Below, piece after piece: positions 9,309 to 20,661 of a stretch of DNA of 64,000 nucleotides. The notes under the pieces were generated by a model. The model was not told where the DNA came from. It saw only the letters and a list, made by a program, of their open reading frames with translations, and did no database searches. Positions within the stretch are counted from its first letter, which is position 1. Each line of letters starts with the position of its first letter. This DNA comes from Bombyx mori. Taxonomy: Eukaryota > Arthropoda > Insecta > Lepidoptera > Bombycidae. The translations under genes were made by a program, and so were the position numbers. Where the stretch lies: the NCBI RefSeq assembly GCF_030269925.1, contig NC_085124.1, positions 5,704,001 to 5,768,000 on the forward strand. Direction: 5' to 3'.

Positions 9309-12282
9309 ATGCCTAAAACTGGAAAGAAACTTGAAAATAAACCGGAGCCATTGAAAAGTTCTAAACCGGAATTGGCAACAGATTCCGAACAGAATGTAAA
9401 AATTTTAAAAAAGGTGGATTCTGGTGGGTTATACTTAGGACTGTCAAGTTATGAAATAATGATTTTTATAACCTTTGTAAACAGCCGACCTACCTAATGT
9501 TAAGTAGTCACCCTAGCTAAAGGACGTCAGGAATGCCAGTTAAGCGGCTGCCTACTGCTGACTTGGAGATTCAAATGTCAAATTGATCACCTTCATAAGT
9601 GATGACAGCTCAATCGGTTTGTCTCAGTATTTTTTTATGTGTTCGTAATTGCCAAAACCAGATTTGTATCGAAGAATAGTCTTGAAACATTCACAGACTT
9701 AGCGAAAGACAGTGAAGCGTGACCGGGTTTCACAAGTCAATAATTTATATTTTACTGTAGAAGGAAGTAACCAGAAAATACCACCACGCTTACGTCGTAA
9801 CATGGAGCGGGTGGAAATGTTGGCACGGCCAACGGCTCGTCGCCTGCGCTCTTTATGGGACGAAAAATGCGCAATTTTGCCTCCCGAAAGAAGAGACAAG
9901 ATTAAAAGCGCTTTAGAAGAAGATTATTTTCTTAGTCCCGAGTGAGATTTATTTGTAATTAGTGCTTAGTTATTGATGATATATTACTGTAACATGATAA
10001 TCTAGTATAACCCCTCGAGGTTATTATAATAGGTAGGAAAAAAATGTACCTACTTAACACGTTTTTTTTTCTGTTATTATTATTATTATTCAGTCTGGTG
10101 TACGAGCTCACGATCTATCTGGTGCTACTTACCCTAATCAATAGACATATGGGAATGCCACGAACCTTGAAAAATGAGGTTGAAGTCTATTATATTAACC
10201 GGAGTCCAGTAGGAACACCAAAATAGTGGCATCGATTAATACGAGTGCACTTCTTAGTGTCATAGGCCACGACGACTTTACCATGACTTGACAAGTAACA
10301 AAATAATTAGATATAATCGATGTACGATTTTTATCTGATAGAAGTCAGAGTCGTTGCTCATATAGGTGATTTGGGATCGGTCTTTCTCAAAATCTTGTTA
10401 TAAATGTAGGCAAACTGAACAGTATTTTCAAGCGTTGAGTGAATCTTCGAAACGTTGGTCGGGACCAGGTGGAACGGTGAACCGCAAGGAGTTGATCGAT
10501 AAACAAAAAGAGCTTCAGCAACGACAGAAATGGCTGGTTAATTTCAGCGCACAGGTTATATTCATTTAATTAATTTATTAATGGACTCAGTTAATATTAC
10601 CTACTATGCAGCCATAAGAACATCTAAATTAGGGATGCCTTCTATATGTTACATTTATTTTGTGTTATCTGTAGGCGCTACTGGTGGTAGGACCTCTTGT
10701 GAGTCCGAGCTCACAGCCCACCTGGTGTTAAGTGGTTACTGGAGCCCATAGACATCTACGACGTAAATGCGCCACCCACCTTGAGATATGTTCTAAGGTC
10801 TTAAGTATAGATATAACGGCTGCCCCACCCTTCAAACCGAAACGCATTACTGCTTCACGGCAGAAATAGGCAGGGCGGTGGTACCTACCCGCGCGGACTG
10901 TCAAGAGGTCCTACCACCAGCTGCTTCATATTATTATGTTTAAAATTTATTACTCTTACCTTTAATTTAAAAACGTTAAATTTAAAAATGATTATCTGAG
11001 TATTATGTGGTTCTCAAATCACAGTCTGTGCTGTCTTTTTATGTAAATATGCTTGTGTTCCTACGTGCATGTACGAATATCGCATTAAAACGTGCGACTT
11101 CGTAACAGCATTATTATAACGTTTTAAACGTTGACACACCCCGAACCCAAGGGCTTTTGAGTTGCGAATTAAAAAAAATAATTTCGTATTCAATTTAAAG
11201 GTGGCATACCACTTGTGTGATTACATAGCAAAAGGACAAAAAGAGATGCTAGTATCGAACAGGTTGAGAAGCATCGCTGACGTTGTGCTGGAGAGAGTCG
11301 CTGAAATATTGGGTTCGTATATCTTTATTATTTAAAACGATCAACTAATTAGAGTATGTTAGGTAGGCAGCGGTAGGCAGAGGTTTGGCTCTGCCTCTGG
11401 CATTGCTGAAGTCCACGGGCGACAGTAGCCACTCACCATCAGGATGGTCGTGTGCTCGTCTGCCTACAAGGGCAATAAAAAAAAATGTTAATAAGGTTTA
11501 TGTAATATCGACCGCTTCCTTAGTGGAGCTAGCGACTATGGGAGGACTATATTTCCGGTCGAAATCGATACCTTTGAAAGATATTTGGTACCTATCTGGT
11601 GTTTGGGTGTACATGTTCTGGTCTTGTAGGTATGTCTTTCTACTGTCCACAATACAGGATTAAATTCTAAAATGTGGCCGTTAAAAGAGTAGAGTAATAG
11701 TTAAAATTTTAACATAATTTTTATCTTAGACATAACCTGTACTTAACTATTTAGCTACGTAACAGAACATTAGCGGTAGGCAGCGGTTTGGCTCTGCCCC
11801 TGGCATTGCTGAAGTCCATGGGCGACGGTAACCACTCACCATCAGGTGAGCCGTATGCTCGTCTGCCTACAAGGGCAATAAAAAAAAACATTGTATATAG
11901 TGTAATTTTGACTAATCTCAAAAAGCTCTGATTAATTTGAAAATTTGCACGCATATCAGGGCTGACGAAAATATTGCCGTTATATTATTTTCTAATATTT
12001 TGACTAGAATTACCACATTAAAAATATATATAATTTTCATTTTCGGCGTGCAATTGAACCGTGCTATTTAAGCTTTCAATACTTTGTTTTATTATATCTG
12101 TAGGAGAACCGAAACCATCTCGGTCGAATCCAGGACGTCTAGCAAGATTTATGGTGGCTATTTCCGATCGCATTGCCGTCTGGATTGAAAACGCAGTGTA
12201 TCGTGCCGATGCACTCGAAGCCTTAGAATACGACGGGCACGATGAACACATGAGACTTGATGCTGAGAAGCCTTTCTTTTAG
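9309..12282 (+). CDS. unrecognised 259-aa charged protein, five exons
   Basis: Function unknown. Exons 9309-9423, 9713-9941, 10410-10554, 11201-11312 and 12104-12282 join with consistent phases (1, 2, 0, 1) at GT/AG borders, so the model is self-consistent, giving 259 aa. It starts with a Lys/Pro/Glu-rich tail (residues 1-38). Then comes a basic segment with ERVEMLARPTARR near 65-80, faintly like the repeat of the sperm protein THEG. A Lys/Gln-rich helical stretch (KQKELQQRQK) lies near 150, followed by two probable helices (VAYHLCDYIAKGQKE; RIAVWIENAVYRADALEAL). No signal peptide or membrane segment, so probably intracellular. Cysteine content is very low. Introns carry several SINE pieces. 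The sequence pattern suggests a cytoskeletal or axonemal protein, but this is a guess. Confidence 0.75.
9478..9562 (-). repeat. degenerate family B repeat
   Basis: Contains a decayed match to the family B unit (CCGACCTACCTAATG...CGGCTGCCTACTGCT) in intron 1 of the 259-aa gene. Confidence 0.4.
10066..10282 (-). mobile_element. degenerate Bm1-like SINE
   Basis: Decayed minus-strand Bm1: GTACGAGCTCACGATCTATC, then CAATAGACATATGG, and at the right end CATAGGCCACGACGACTT, the complement of the tRNA-like head. It lies in intron 2 of the 259-aa gene. Confidence 0.55.
10681..10920 (-). mobile_element. Bm1 SINE with inverted ends (fold-back copy)
   Basis: Begins with 27 bp of Bm1 body in + orientation (CTGGTGGTAGGACCTCTTGT), then switches at 10708 to the minus-orientation body, and ends with the complement of the same segment (AAGAGGTCCTACCACCAG). 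The ends are therefore inverted repeats of each other. It lies in intron 3 of the 259-aa gene. Confidence 0.8.
11362..11487 (+). repeat. family B short A-tailed repeat
   Basis: Unit GGTAGGCAG...TTTGGCTCTGCC...CATTGCTGAAGTCC...CTGCCTACAAGGGCAATAAA with a poly-A tail. It lies in intron 4 of the 259-aa gene. Confidence 0.75.
11772..11889 (+). repeat. family B short A-tailed repeat
   Basis: Second copy in the same intron and the same orientation, ending AAGGGCAATAAAAAAAA. Confidence 0.78.
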
Positions 12283-12894
12283 ATGAAGCTGATAAGGGAT
12301 AGATATGAAAAAAGATTAAGTCGAAATTTGAAGACATTTGAAAATAACAAAATATTATAGCTTTATATTATATGTACTTATGTTTATGTATTTGAAGAAA
12401 TATAAGTTACAAAGTAAGAAAGCGTCATTTTTAAGCCACTACAGTAATTTTAAGGTAGTTTTTTTCAGTAACATTCAACAACGAATACTAAAAATTATTC
12501 TGAAGTAGTTCAAAAGTCATATTTTTCTTCACCTTGAAACTGGGACAGGCTGTCTTTTAATAATACAGGCCTCATATTTTTTATCCCACCGCTATTCTGC
12601 TCCACACCTGTTTCGACAGCTTTGCCTTTTCTCGTTTCTCCTGTACCTACCGCTCTGTATGTTTTTAGTCCAATATGCAATCTAGAGGTCAGTGCGACAG
12701 TTAATTGAATGCAAATCCATAACTCAACGTGATACCAGTTCTTAAGTAATGACAAATATAAAACTCGTTGAATTGTTTTAAATAATTCCAAACGCCTACA
12801 GTCTAGATTTATAAAGGTAAAAGAGGTATTTAAATTACCTAAGTCTATTAAATGGCTTCGTTTGTTTTATGCTTAAAGACAAAGTTATGAATAT

Positions 12895-13178
12895 TTTTTA
12901 TTTAATCCGCCACAATGAACGATCTTCCGCCTTCCACATCCAATCTTCTCCAGCATATCGCCGCAAGTCATAGGTCCACCGGGCAGGGGGACGCCCAACG
13001 CTGCGCTTACCGGTACGTGATCTTCAGTCCAGTGTGCTTAGTGCGAGTTTCTTAACGTAAGACATTCTTAACGTTAGGGCTATGCCGGTTACTTTGGTTC
13101 TTTGACGGATTTCCTCATTTCTGACTCGGTCCATCAAAGAAACTCCGAGCATACTCCATAACACGCTGAGCGACTTTT
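12895..13178 (-). pseudogene. RTE-type LINE reverse transcriptase, C-terminal remnant
   Basis: On the minus strand one frame reads LGVSLMDRVRNEEIRQRTKV, a well-known motif after the RT domain of RTE-type LINEs in moths. Further on, another frame keeps GKRSVGRPP-like and YAGEDWM-like pieces. Frameshifts have broken it. The family B repeat at 13179-13300 abuts its start. Confidence 0.7.
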
Positions 13179-13300
13179 CGGTAGGCAGCGGCTTGGCTCT
13201 GCCCCTGGCATTGCTGAAGTCCATGGGCGACGGTAACCAGTCACCATCAGGTGGGCCGTATGCTCGACTGCCTACAAGGGCAATAAAAAAAAAAAAAAAC
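13179..13300 (+). repeat. family B short A-tailed repeat
   Basis: Intact-looking copy GGTAGGCAGCGGCTTGGCTC...AAGGGCAATA followed by a run of A. It joins directly onto the RTE remnant, so it either was inserted there or is the 3' end of a related LINE. Confidence 0.78.
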
Positions 13301-14046
13301 TTGCGGACCAGGTCTACATCTCACATGGGTGATGTTAGTACCTGAAACTCTAATTTTACAGTGTTTAAGCTGGGAAAAAATAACGCTTTTTATATTATAT
13401 TCTATATGTAAAAAGTTTTTGTTTTAGGTGTCAATAAAATATGAAGATGTTTTTTTTCTACTAAATGTCAAAAACAAATTTAAAGAGAAAATGTTTTATA
13501 TATGAATGAATTAAATCTTCTTCGATTCTCCGTCTGAGTGGCTTAGTGAGAGATATCAAGTTGTTTAAGTGTCTTGTATGTCTTGTCAGCGTCTAGGCAT
13601 ACCGAGATCTTGGGCATGTTGAATGTGCAACGTTTATAAGTATTAAAATGCAATTCAATCTGCTAACAATTGAAACCTCTAAAGTAGCTATTATATAAGT
13701 ATATTAAAATAATACAAAATATTTGCAAGCGCAACCTGGTCTCATCGCTAGTCTTTAAGGGAGCATCCATTCTCAATACCTTAAATCAATCGGATCTTCT
13801 ATGACAAAAGCTGCGGTTAGTGCAAAGGCTACTCAGAAATTAAACAAAATTTGAATCATGAATTTGTTGGATATAAATGTTCTATTCTATTCCTAATCTA
13901 AGCAAAAACAATCAGGTAGTGCAATAGTAATAATTATGAGTTCGCATAATAACCACAGCGAGTCATATTATAATATTTTTTATACAATACAAGTATTTTG
14001 ATTAGGTATTCAGATGTAGGGTTTGTTGATGACCTTCTTGAATCAG
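13301..14046. other. intergenic, upstream of the 66-aa secreted peptide gene
   Basis: AT-rich DNA with no supported gene. The right end should contain upstream control sequence for the gene starting at 14098. Confidence 0.35.
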
Positions 14047-14080
14047 TATATATGCGTTTGATTTCTGCGGAACTTCACAG
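14047..14080 (+). promoter_or_regulatory. TATA promoter of the 66-aa secreted peptide gene
   Basis: TATATAT at 14047-14053 is followed about 30 bp later by TTCACAGTTT, an acceptable arthropod initiator, leaving a 5' leader of roughly 20 nt before the ATG at 14098. Confidence 0.6.
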
Positions 14081-14097
14081 TTTACTGTTCGGGAACG

Positions 14098-16477
14098 ATG
14101 AAATACTTCGTAAGTATTTTTTTATTCGATTCATTTTTTTTTCATCCTGTAAATTTTACGCATTATCTAATTATTGCTTGTGTATGTATCTACCTACCTA
14201 CTAAATAAGAATAAAATAGTTCAATTCTTTGTTTTTGACGTTTTGTGAAATGTAAATACTAGTTTAAACCACAGGTAGGAGGTAGAAGGTAAAGAAAAGT
14301 TTTTTCCAATTAATTAGATATTATTATTATGTCTCGTAGTTTTACGAGTACTCGCGTGAAGTTAGGCCTAAAGGCCTACACTTTCTCCATGGCCGACATT
14401 TAAATGAGATAATGTAACCGTTGGTTGAGTCTGATAATGAACTAATAAAGTACTTTAAGTTCAATCAAAAATGTTTTAATAGTTTTGCATTAAGCTGGAA
14501 TAAACAAACTGCCTAAACACACATCTAATCAAAATGTTTTTGGAACGAAGTTCCTTATAGGACGATGCGGAGGGGTACCCTAACCGGGAAAAAACGTCCG
14601 TAACGTAAGAATTTTTTAATAATGCACACAGTGTACGACTTAATTTTGTAATAACGTACAAAAAAACATATTTTTTATCATTCATTGACCACGATCTCAG
14701 AGCGTTCGTTTGCGCAATACACTGACTCTTATGCAAACAACCGTTAATGAAGTGTACCACAATAAGTTCGCACGTTACCGAATGACCGTGGGTTGTTGCA
14801 AAACCTCCAGTTTTATTTTCTTTATACCTCGAATAGAACTTTAAATTAATATTTTTATAATAAGGAACTTCGTTCCTATCCGGTGTCCTACGACACCACA
14901 CATCTGTTTTATTTAAAAACCAGTCGTCCATCTAAAACAACAAATCATGATTTTTGTTGTTGTTATCTTTAATTACTGGTGGTAGGACCTCGTATGAGTC
15001 CGCGCGGGTGAGTACCACCACCCTGCCTATTTTTGCCGTGAAGCAGTAATGCGTTTCGGTTTGAAGGGTGGGGCAGAACTTATATCTCAAGGTGGGTGGC
15101 ACATTTCAGGTTTAAAATCCTACCGCGACGAACAATCAGAAAATCGCTAACACAATTTTTGAAAATTCGAATAAATAAGTTGCTTAAAATTTTCGTGGTC
15201 ACTGACTCCGAGGACAGATTAAGTCGTTAAGCTCAATTTGATAAGTAAGCACAACTCTCAAGATCTTAAAAAAATAAAAATTCCAAAAAAATCTTCCCCA
15301 GTTCATTTTCCTCGTGGTGTGCGTGGCGATGGCTGCCGCTTCTCCCCAGGTGGTCGCAGCATGGCCTGGTATCGTGCCTGGCTTCGTCCCGTACCCTGCA
15401 GCTAGGGTAAATATTATTTTGCTTAGAAAATATAAAAATCATTACCTGTTTATATTAGAGAACAATGGTAAGTTAAGGCATATTTTCATATATTTGTTTA
15501 AGAAGATAATGAAGAAGGTTTTTGTTATTTATTAAAAATTAATCTTTGCATAAAGGTAGAGTTTTTAATGAAATGTAGATATTAAAGTAAACGTAATAGT
15601 TAATATATTAAACACAAGACTTACTTACAAATCGATCTTGAAGAAAACAATCTAATTTAATAAGTCCCTTTTCTTTCTTGTTTACAACAATTGTTGTATG
15701 GAATAAAAACTACCGTCGTTTTCGCGTGTAATTGTTCCTATCGCTACAGGATTGCCTAGAAGATATCAATCACTCTAAGCGAGAAAGTCACAAATTGTCA
15801 CACTTTTTAATTGTTATTTTAGTGTTTTAATTACGTAATTACGTATTACGTTTTTACGTAATAAAATGGAAATCATAGAACCAAAAATATATGAAGTAAA
15901 AGTAACAGCAAAAAAGGAACGAAAAAAGTCCCTCTTCCCTCTCTATCACACGTTACAATCGATGTACGACTATAGTATAAGCCAAGGAGGTTGACGACAG
16001 ACAGCCTGCCAGTTATAAAACTCATGCTAAATCTAGCCGCACGATAAGAGGACATGCTACGCCGACCCCAGACAATGGGAATAAGGGCATCAAGAAGAAG
16101 ATGAAGTTAAGGCGCCACTTGCATTATTGCAAAACAAATTAAGACTCGACATATGGATGAAAGTATTAAATTCCAACAAACTTATGGTATAAACACAATT
16201 TATATTACTAACCAAACTTTAAGCGTCATATTTATATGTAAGCATGACAGCGCTTTAAGTTAGTGCCAAAACTACTGTATCCAGAGGATTTTTTGTGAAG
16301 TCTATGTTTAAAACCTGTCCGTTGACGATGGTTTGGAAAGTCTAGTTACACTAATGCGTCACAATTGCAAAACGATTGATTTTTTTTTCCCAGACCCTGG
16401 TAGCTGGTCCCACAGTTGTAAACAGCGCTTTCGGTCATTACGTCGCCCCGGGATACATTGGACCGGCAATCATCTAA
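14098..16477 (+). CDS. small secreted Ala/Val/Pro-rich peptide (cuticle-like), three exons
   Basis: Exon 1 is only 12 nt (14098-14109: ATGAAATACTTC, then GTAAGT). Exon 2 is 15302-15406 and exon 3 is 16394-16477; all introns are phase 0. The product is 66 aa. Joining exon 1 to exon 2 makes a clean signal peptide (MKYFFIFLVVCVAMAAA), and the mature part is short and rich in Ala, Val, Pro and Gly, ending GYIGPAII. It has no cysteine in the mature part and no Rebers-Riddiford chitin-binding consensus. A TATA box lies 45 bp upstream. An intron splitting the signal peptide after four codons is typical of insect cuticle protein genes, so a small cuticular or other secreted structural peptide is likely; a peptide precursor is less likely because no dibasic sites are present. 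Intron 1 contains a MITE and a Bm1 piece. Confidence 0.75.
14549..14880. mobile_element. inverted-repeat element remnant (MITE-like) in intron 1
   Basis: The left end TGGAACGAAGTTCCTTATAG and the right end ATAAGGAACTTCGTTCCTAT are inverted. Just right of it is GGTGTCCTACGACACCACAC, which also occurs (as complement) near 37755-37790 in another element. An accidental minus-strand frame of 151 codons crosses it (14476-14931) and resembles nothing I know. Confidence 0.45.
14975..15107 (+). mobile_element. partial Bm1 SINE in intron 1
   Basis: Bm1 body from ACTGGTGGTAGGACCTC to CTCAAGGTGGGTGGCACATTT; both head and tail are missing, and an internal stretch is deleted after GGGTGGGGCAG. Confidence 0.75.
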
Positions 16478-16639
16478 ATCCTTCATCGTGTAATAAACAT
16501 CATGAATCGGCAGTGTACCCTTGGCTTGTTAACCATATATATGGTATAATAATAAATTGGTAAACTTATTATGATATTTTTTATTTTATCTTCCTGTTTT
16601 TGAGGAAAGTAACAAAGTGAAGATCTTCCGATTCGTTCC

Positions 16640-17110
16640 CGTCCCGTAGGCTTTTCCAGTTTCACCAGAACAGATGGGCAAGTACGGGCTCAACCAGAAG
16701 GGGTGGGGTTTGCTAACAGCTGCTCGAGCGCCTCCGAAGGAGACCTAACAACTCAAGAGCAACTGCTTCGTGAATGAATCTACAACCGGATCGGAATCAC
16801 GACCCGATGAGAAGATCCGGCGAGAAACTCTGCGGGCTGATGTATGAGTTAGGTTGCACGTCGAACTCTTTGGCCAGTTTGACGAGTATGGTAACCAGAG
16901 TCTCTAAGCCTGCTCCTTGAGCTAGAGCTGCAGGCGTGATAATGTTAGTGGATCGGATAGATCCGTAAGAACGTGTCTAGGGCGTCGACAGTAACTGGGT
17001 CCTGCGTGAGCCGGAGTCGGAGAGTAGTCATATCAGGACAATCCGAACAGCCGTCTTCGGTAAGGAGCTAAGTGGAAGATACTGGCACTTGGGACACCCA
17101 GCCCTGAGAC
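16640..17110. repeat. dispersed repeat family D (LINE-tail-like)
   Basis: GC-richer block sharing long stretches with 30113-30470: GGGGTGGG(G/A)TTTGCTAACAG, TCCGAAGGAGACCTAACAAC, AAGATCCGGCGAGA, GTGTCTAGGGCG. It also shares short segments with family C (for example ...AGAAGATCCGGCGA...CTC). Probably non-coding end of a retroelement. Identity unknown. Confidence 0.55.
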
Positions 17111-17232
17111 GCAAACGACACCCTTATGCATTTACTTACTACACAGAACCTGTGTATTGTATTGCATAAGTCCTCTTTGTTGATCAGCATAACAAGAAAA
17201 ACAATTTAAAATAGATTTTATATTATTTAGTA

Positions 17233-17599
17233 CTAGCGACCCGCCCTCGCTTCGCTTCGGAAACATTAAATTTTATTATTGAATAGTTGAGTCCCGCGAT
17301 GTTACCCGCGGTTAGTGTCGTATCGCTGGTGACGCCGCGGGGCGAAGCTAGTCTAAAAAAAGTAGCCTAAGTTACTCCTTATATCATCAGCTACCTGTCA
17401 ATGAAAGTCCCGTCAAAATCGGTCTAGCCGTTCCAGAGATTTGCCGGAACAAACAGACAGACATACAAAAATTGTAAAAAATGTTATTTTGGTGTATGTA
17501 CCGTATGTATATACTTATATATTCACATGCATGTAGTAAAAAGCGGTTATTTCAATATTACAAACAGACACTCCAATTTTATTTATATGTATAGATAGA
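17233..17599 (-). mobile_element. non-autonomous Helitron-like element
   Basis: On the minus strand it begins TCTATCTATACATATAAAT after an A and ends GGGCGGGTCGCTAG before a T. These are the Helitron hallmarks: TC start, CTAG end, insertion between A and T. The inner part carries the common lepidopteran stretch complementary to AGCCGTTCCAGAGATTTGCC followed by GACAGACATACAAAAATTG. No Rep/helicase coding. Confidence 0.6.
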
Positions 17600-17884
17600 T
17601 TTTTATCACCACGATCCAATGCCGAGACTTTAATTATGGGTGGTTATGTTCGATACGGAAATAGTTGAAGAGCGTAGATCAATCTTTGATCTACAAAACA
17701 AGCGAGCCGTCGCGCGCGCTCTGTTTGATTACCTTTCAATTTACTGTCAATCTAACAATTATTAGAGCGAGCTGTCAGTAATGGTGTAGGTAGGCGCATT
17801 GTATTTTCTAGAATATTCAAGAGTCATAGACGTAATAACAAATTGCGAAATAAAGTAATTAAATACGCGATTAAATTACCTGAA

Positions 17885-18293
17885 CGGGAAGGCGGGCCCA
17901 CAGCACACCCGCTGCTAAGTAATAACCGAACATTCCCGATCCTGCGGACAGAATGGAAAGCAGTCGACGTCGCCCCAAACACGTCATTTCGGATCCTCCC
18001 GATCCACTAACGGTGTTTCTAGGTACCTCAAGCACCGGTCATCGTTCGCGTCGAACCCGTCGCTTGCGACGAAGGGCTCGACGAGTAAATTAACCCTCAG
18101 ACACAGCCCACTGGGTTTCTCGCCGGATCTTCTCAGTGCGTCGCGTTTCCGATCCGGTGGTAGATTCTGCGAAGCATGGCTCTTGCTAGGGTTCGTGTTA
18201 GCAACGTCATCAGGTTTGAGCCCCGCGAGCTCACCTACTAGTTAAGGCGACGCTGATATAGCCTCTCAAGGCTCAAGCTTAGGTAGGAAAAAA
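17885..18293 (+). repeat. dispersed repeat family C with A-tail
   Basis: Contains GTCGCTTGCGACGAAGGGCT, then TTTCTCGCCGGATCTTCTCA, then GGTGGTAGATTCTGCGAAGC, and ends AGGTAGGAAAAAAAA. The same segments recur at 20662, 21592, 43765 and 56705. Likely the 3' end of a LINE; the upstream 120 bp looks related to the same element. Confidence 0.55.
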
Positions 18294-18712
18294 AACCGAA
18301 ACTCGTGGATACCTCAATTTTAAGACTATCCTATCTTTAGGTATGAGACCAAAGTTTATTGCGATCAACAGAGGATCGGCATTGGTTCAGACGACGGATT
18401 TTACCCAAAACAAATGACTGCTTTTAGTCGATAGGGCATTTCAGCTCAATCGATTATTGCATACTTTCAAGGAGGGTGATCGCTCATACCCCTGTGATTG
18501 AAGAAGCCGTCCTTAACGGATTTCCTATACGTTAGCCAAAGCTAACCTAAAGTCGCTTATAGCAGCATATTTTTAAAGCCCTTGTATAAGTTCAAAAGCA
18601 CTGCGGGAGCTCCTAGAAAGCGACAGAGAGATTATGATCATTAATGCGTGCTTGTTTGAATGTTTTAAAATATATATTACTATTATATATTATACTACTA
18701 TACTACTATTTT

Positions 18713-18960
18713 TACTGGTGGTAGGACCTCTTGTGAGTCCGCACGGTTAGGTACCACCACCCCGCCTATTTTCTGCAGTGAAGCAGTAATGCGTTTCGGT
18801 TTGAAGGGTGGGGCAGCCGTTGTAACTATACTTGAGGCCTTAGAACTTATATCTCAAGGTGGGTGGCGCATTTACGTTGTAGATGTCTATGGGCTCCGGT
18901 AACCATTTAACACCATGTGGGCTGTGAGCTCGTCCACTCATCTAGGCAATATAAAAATAA
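18713..18960 (+). mobile_element. 5'-truncated Bm1 SINE
   Basis: Bm1 body from ACTGGTGGTAGGACCTCTTG to GTCCACTCATCTAGGCAATA, with only a weak A-rich tail. Confidence 0.8.
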
Positions 18961-20661
18961 TAGACAATAAAAAGCATACGCGATTGCAATTAAAATGCAC
19001 AAATAGAAAAACAAACAACTGGATTTACGGTCTAATGTGAAAACCATTACGACGCTCACTGCAGACTGTTTGGTTCTGACGTAAAATAATACAATAATTT
19101 CAAGTGAATGACGTTATAAAGCTTGACGCTCGAATCTTTGCGGGCGATCCAAAGTGATAGTAAAAGTGGTCGGTCCGGAAAAAAAGACCAAAAATGTCCA
19201 AACGAGCTCGGAATGTCCGACATAACCGATCTCATTACATGACACTGTCAACGGAACTGTTCGTTGATGCCGCGCGGAGTAAACTGTGCCGAGCTGTTTT
19301 TTTTCTCCATTACTTAAATAACAGCTATTTTTTTGTTTTGTTTAGATAGCTGGGCTCAGTGACCGAGAGTTGCCTTGTTTAGATTAAAACAAAAAAAAAT
19401 AACGGCCGAGGATTAGCAGACGTGCGTTCACAGTACTCACCATAGAGGCATAAAAGCAAAAAAAAAATTTTATCGCTTAGTAAGTGGCTAATGGAGCTTA
19501 TAGGTATTTTAGTTAGTTAGTCAGCCATTTTGAGACATGAGTTCTAAGTATGAGTTTTATAGTACAAAGGCTGCCCCGTCCTTCAAACTGCATTATAACT
19601 TCACGGTAGAAACGGGTGCGGTTTCAATACAGACTATGCGGGCTCAATACGCCCTAGGAACAATATATTAAATGTAATTTAAAAAATTTGAAATTGGTCT
19701 GTTAATTCCCTAAATTCTTCGACTAGACAACGATAAATGCATTATGTTTCTCTTTTGATGCCCGATAATAAAGTACAGTGAAAGAATTTTAGAAACTCGT
19801 ATGATCATCAACTTTTTGGTAAAAAAATTGAGTAACACGTACATACATACGCTTATACCGTGTTGATGAAAACATTAAAACAAAAAAAGTTGGATTATAT
19901 TAAAATTTGAACAGGTGTGTGATTCATTTGTGATTTTGTTGTGACGATTCAACGTAGAAAGGCTTGGAAAGACACATAGAACGGAAGAACGTGTTACGTA
20001 ATAATCGTTCAAGTTTCGCCAAAAAACTGTTTGTTTATCTTCAAAGCTGTCACTGTAAAAGGACGACCGGTAAAACTTGCGTAATGTATATTAAAGGTAC
20101 GAAGCGGTTTAATTATACCGGACTTACTGTAAAAAGCTCTTTTATCGCGTGAAATGTGTGCTACTACTGAGAAAATCATTCATCTCTTTGTTAAATTTCT
20201 GCAATAAATTAAATTCAAACTTGTCGAAATAAACATCTTCGAATTCCCAAAAAAAGAAACTTGAGACAAAACTTAATTGGATCACAAATAAATTAATTTA
20301 TAATTCTTTTCTTTAAAGCGTATCTAACTATTTCGTATCTAACTTATATCTAACTATATTATTATACGGGATCGAAGCAGCTCGTTGTCATAGAGCGCGC
20401 GACGATTCCAACTTAATTTATTCTTAATTTATTTAATTCTTAACTTAATTTATTTATTAACTTATTCAACATTAATTTCTAACGAAATCTCGAAGTTATT
20501 TCTGGAGAAAATCTACTTAACTACTACTTGAAGCCCACAGACGTTCACTGCTTGACATAGACCTACCCAAAGGTCCTGTAATGACCGGTTCTGGGCTGAA
20601 TTGAACTCTATACCCATAACAATAAATAAAAAATTTAATATTCTTAAATTTTATTTATTAA
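18961..20661. other. intergenic with a decayed SINE
   Basis: No gene is supported. 19478-19650 holds a decayed minus-strand Bm1. A 60-codon frame near 19964-20152 is followed by AATAAA-like signals, but nothing about its composition or borders shows that it is coding. Confidence 0.35.
19478..19650 (-). mobile_element. degenerate Bm1-like SINE
   Basis: Decayed minus-orientation Bm1: TTATCGCTTAGTAAGTGGCT, GAGTTCTAAGTATGAG, GGCTGCCCCGTCCTTCAAAC and CACGGTAGAAACGGG remain. Confidence 0.5.

Noticed and set aside
13998..14204. 68-codon frame that looks like an exon ending at a GTAAGT donor
   Set aside because: The donor belongs to a 4-codon first exon (ATGAAATACTTC) and the frame runs through the TATA box and leader of that gene, so the longer reading is a coincidence.
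14476..14931. 151-codon minus-strand frame
   Set aside because: It crosses a MITE-like inverted repeat within an intron and resembles no protein I know; treated as chance or transposon residue.
19964..20152. 62-codon frame followed by AATAAA-like sequence
   Set aside because: No promoter, no splice partner and no recognisable motif.
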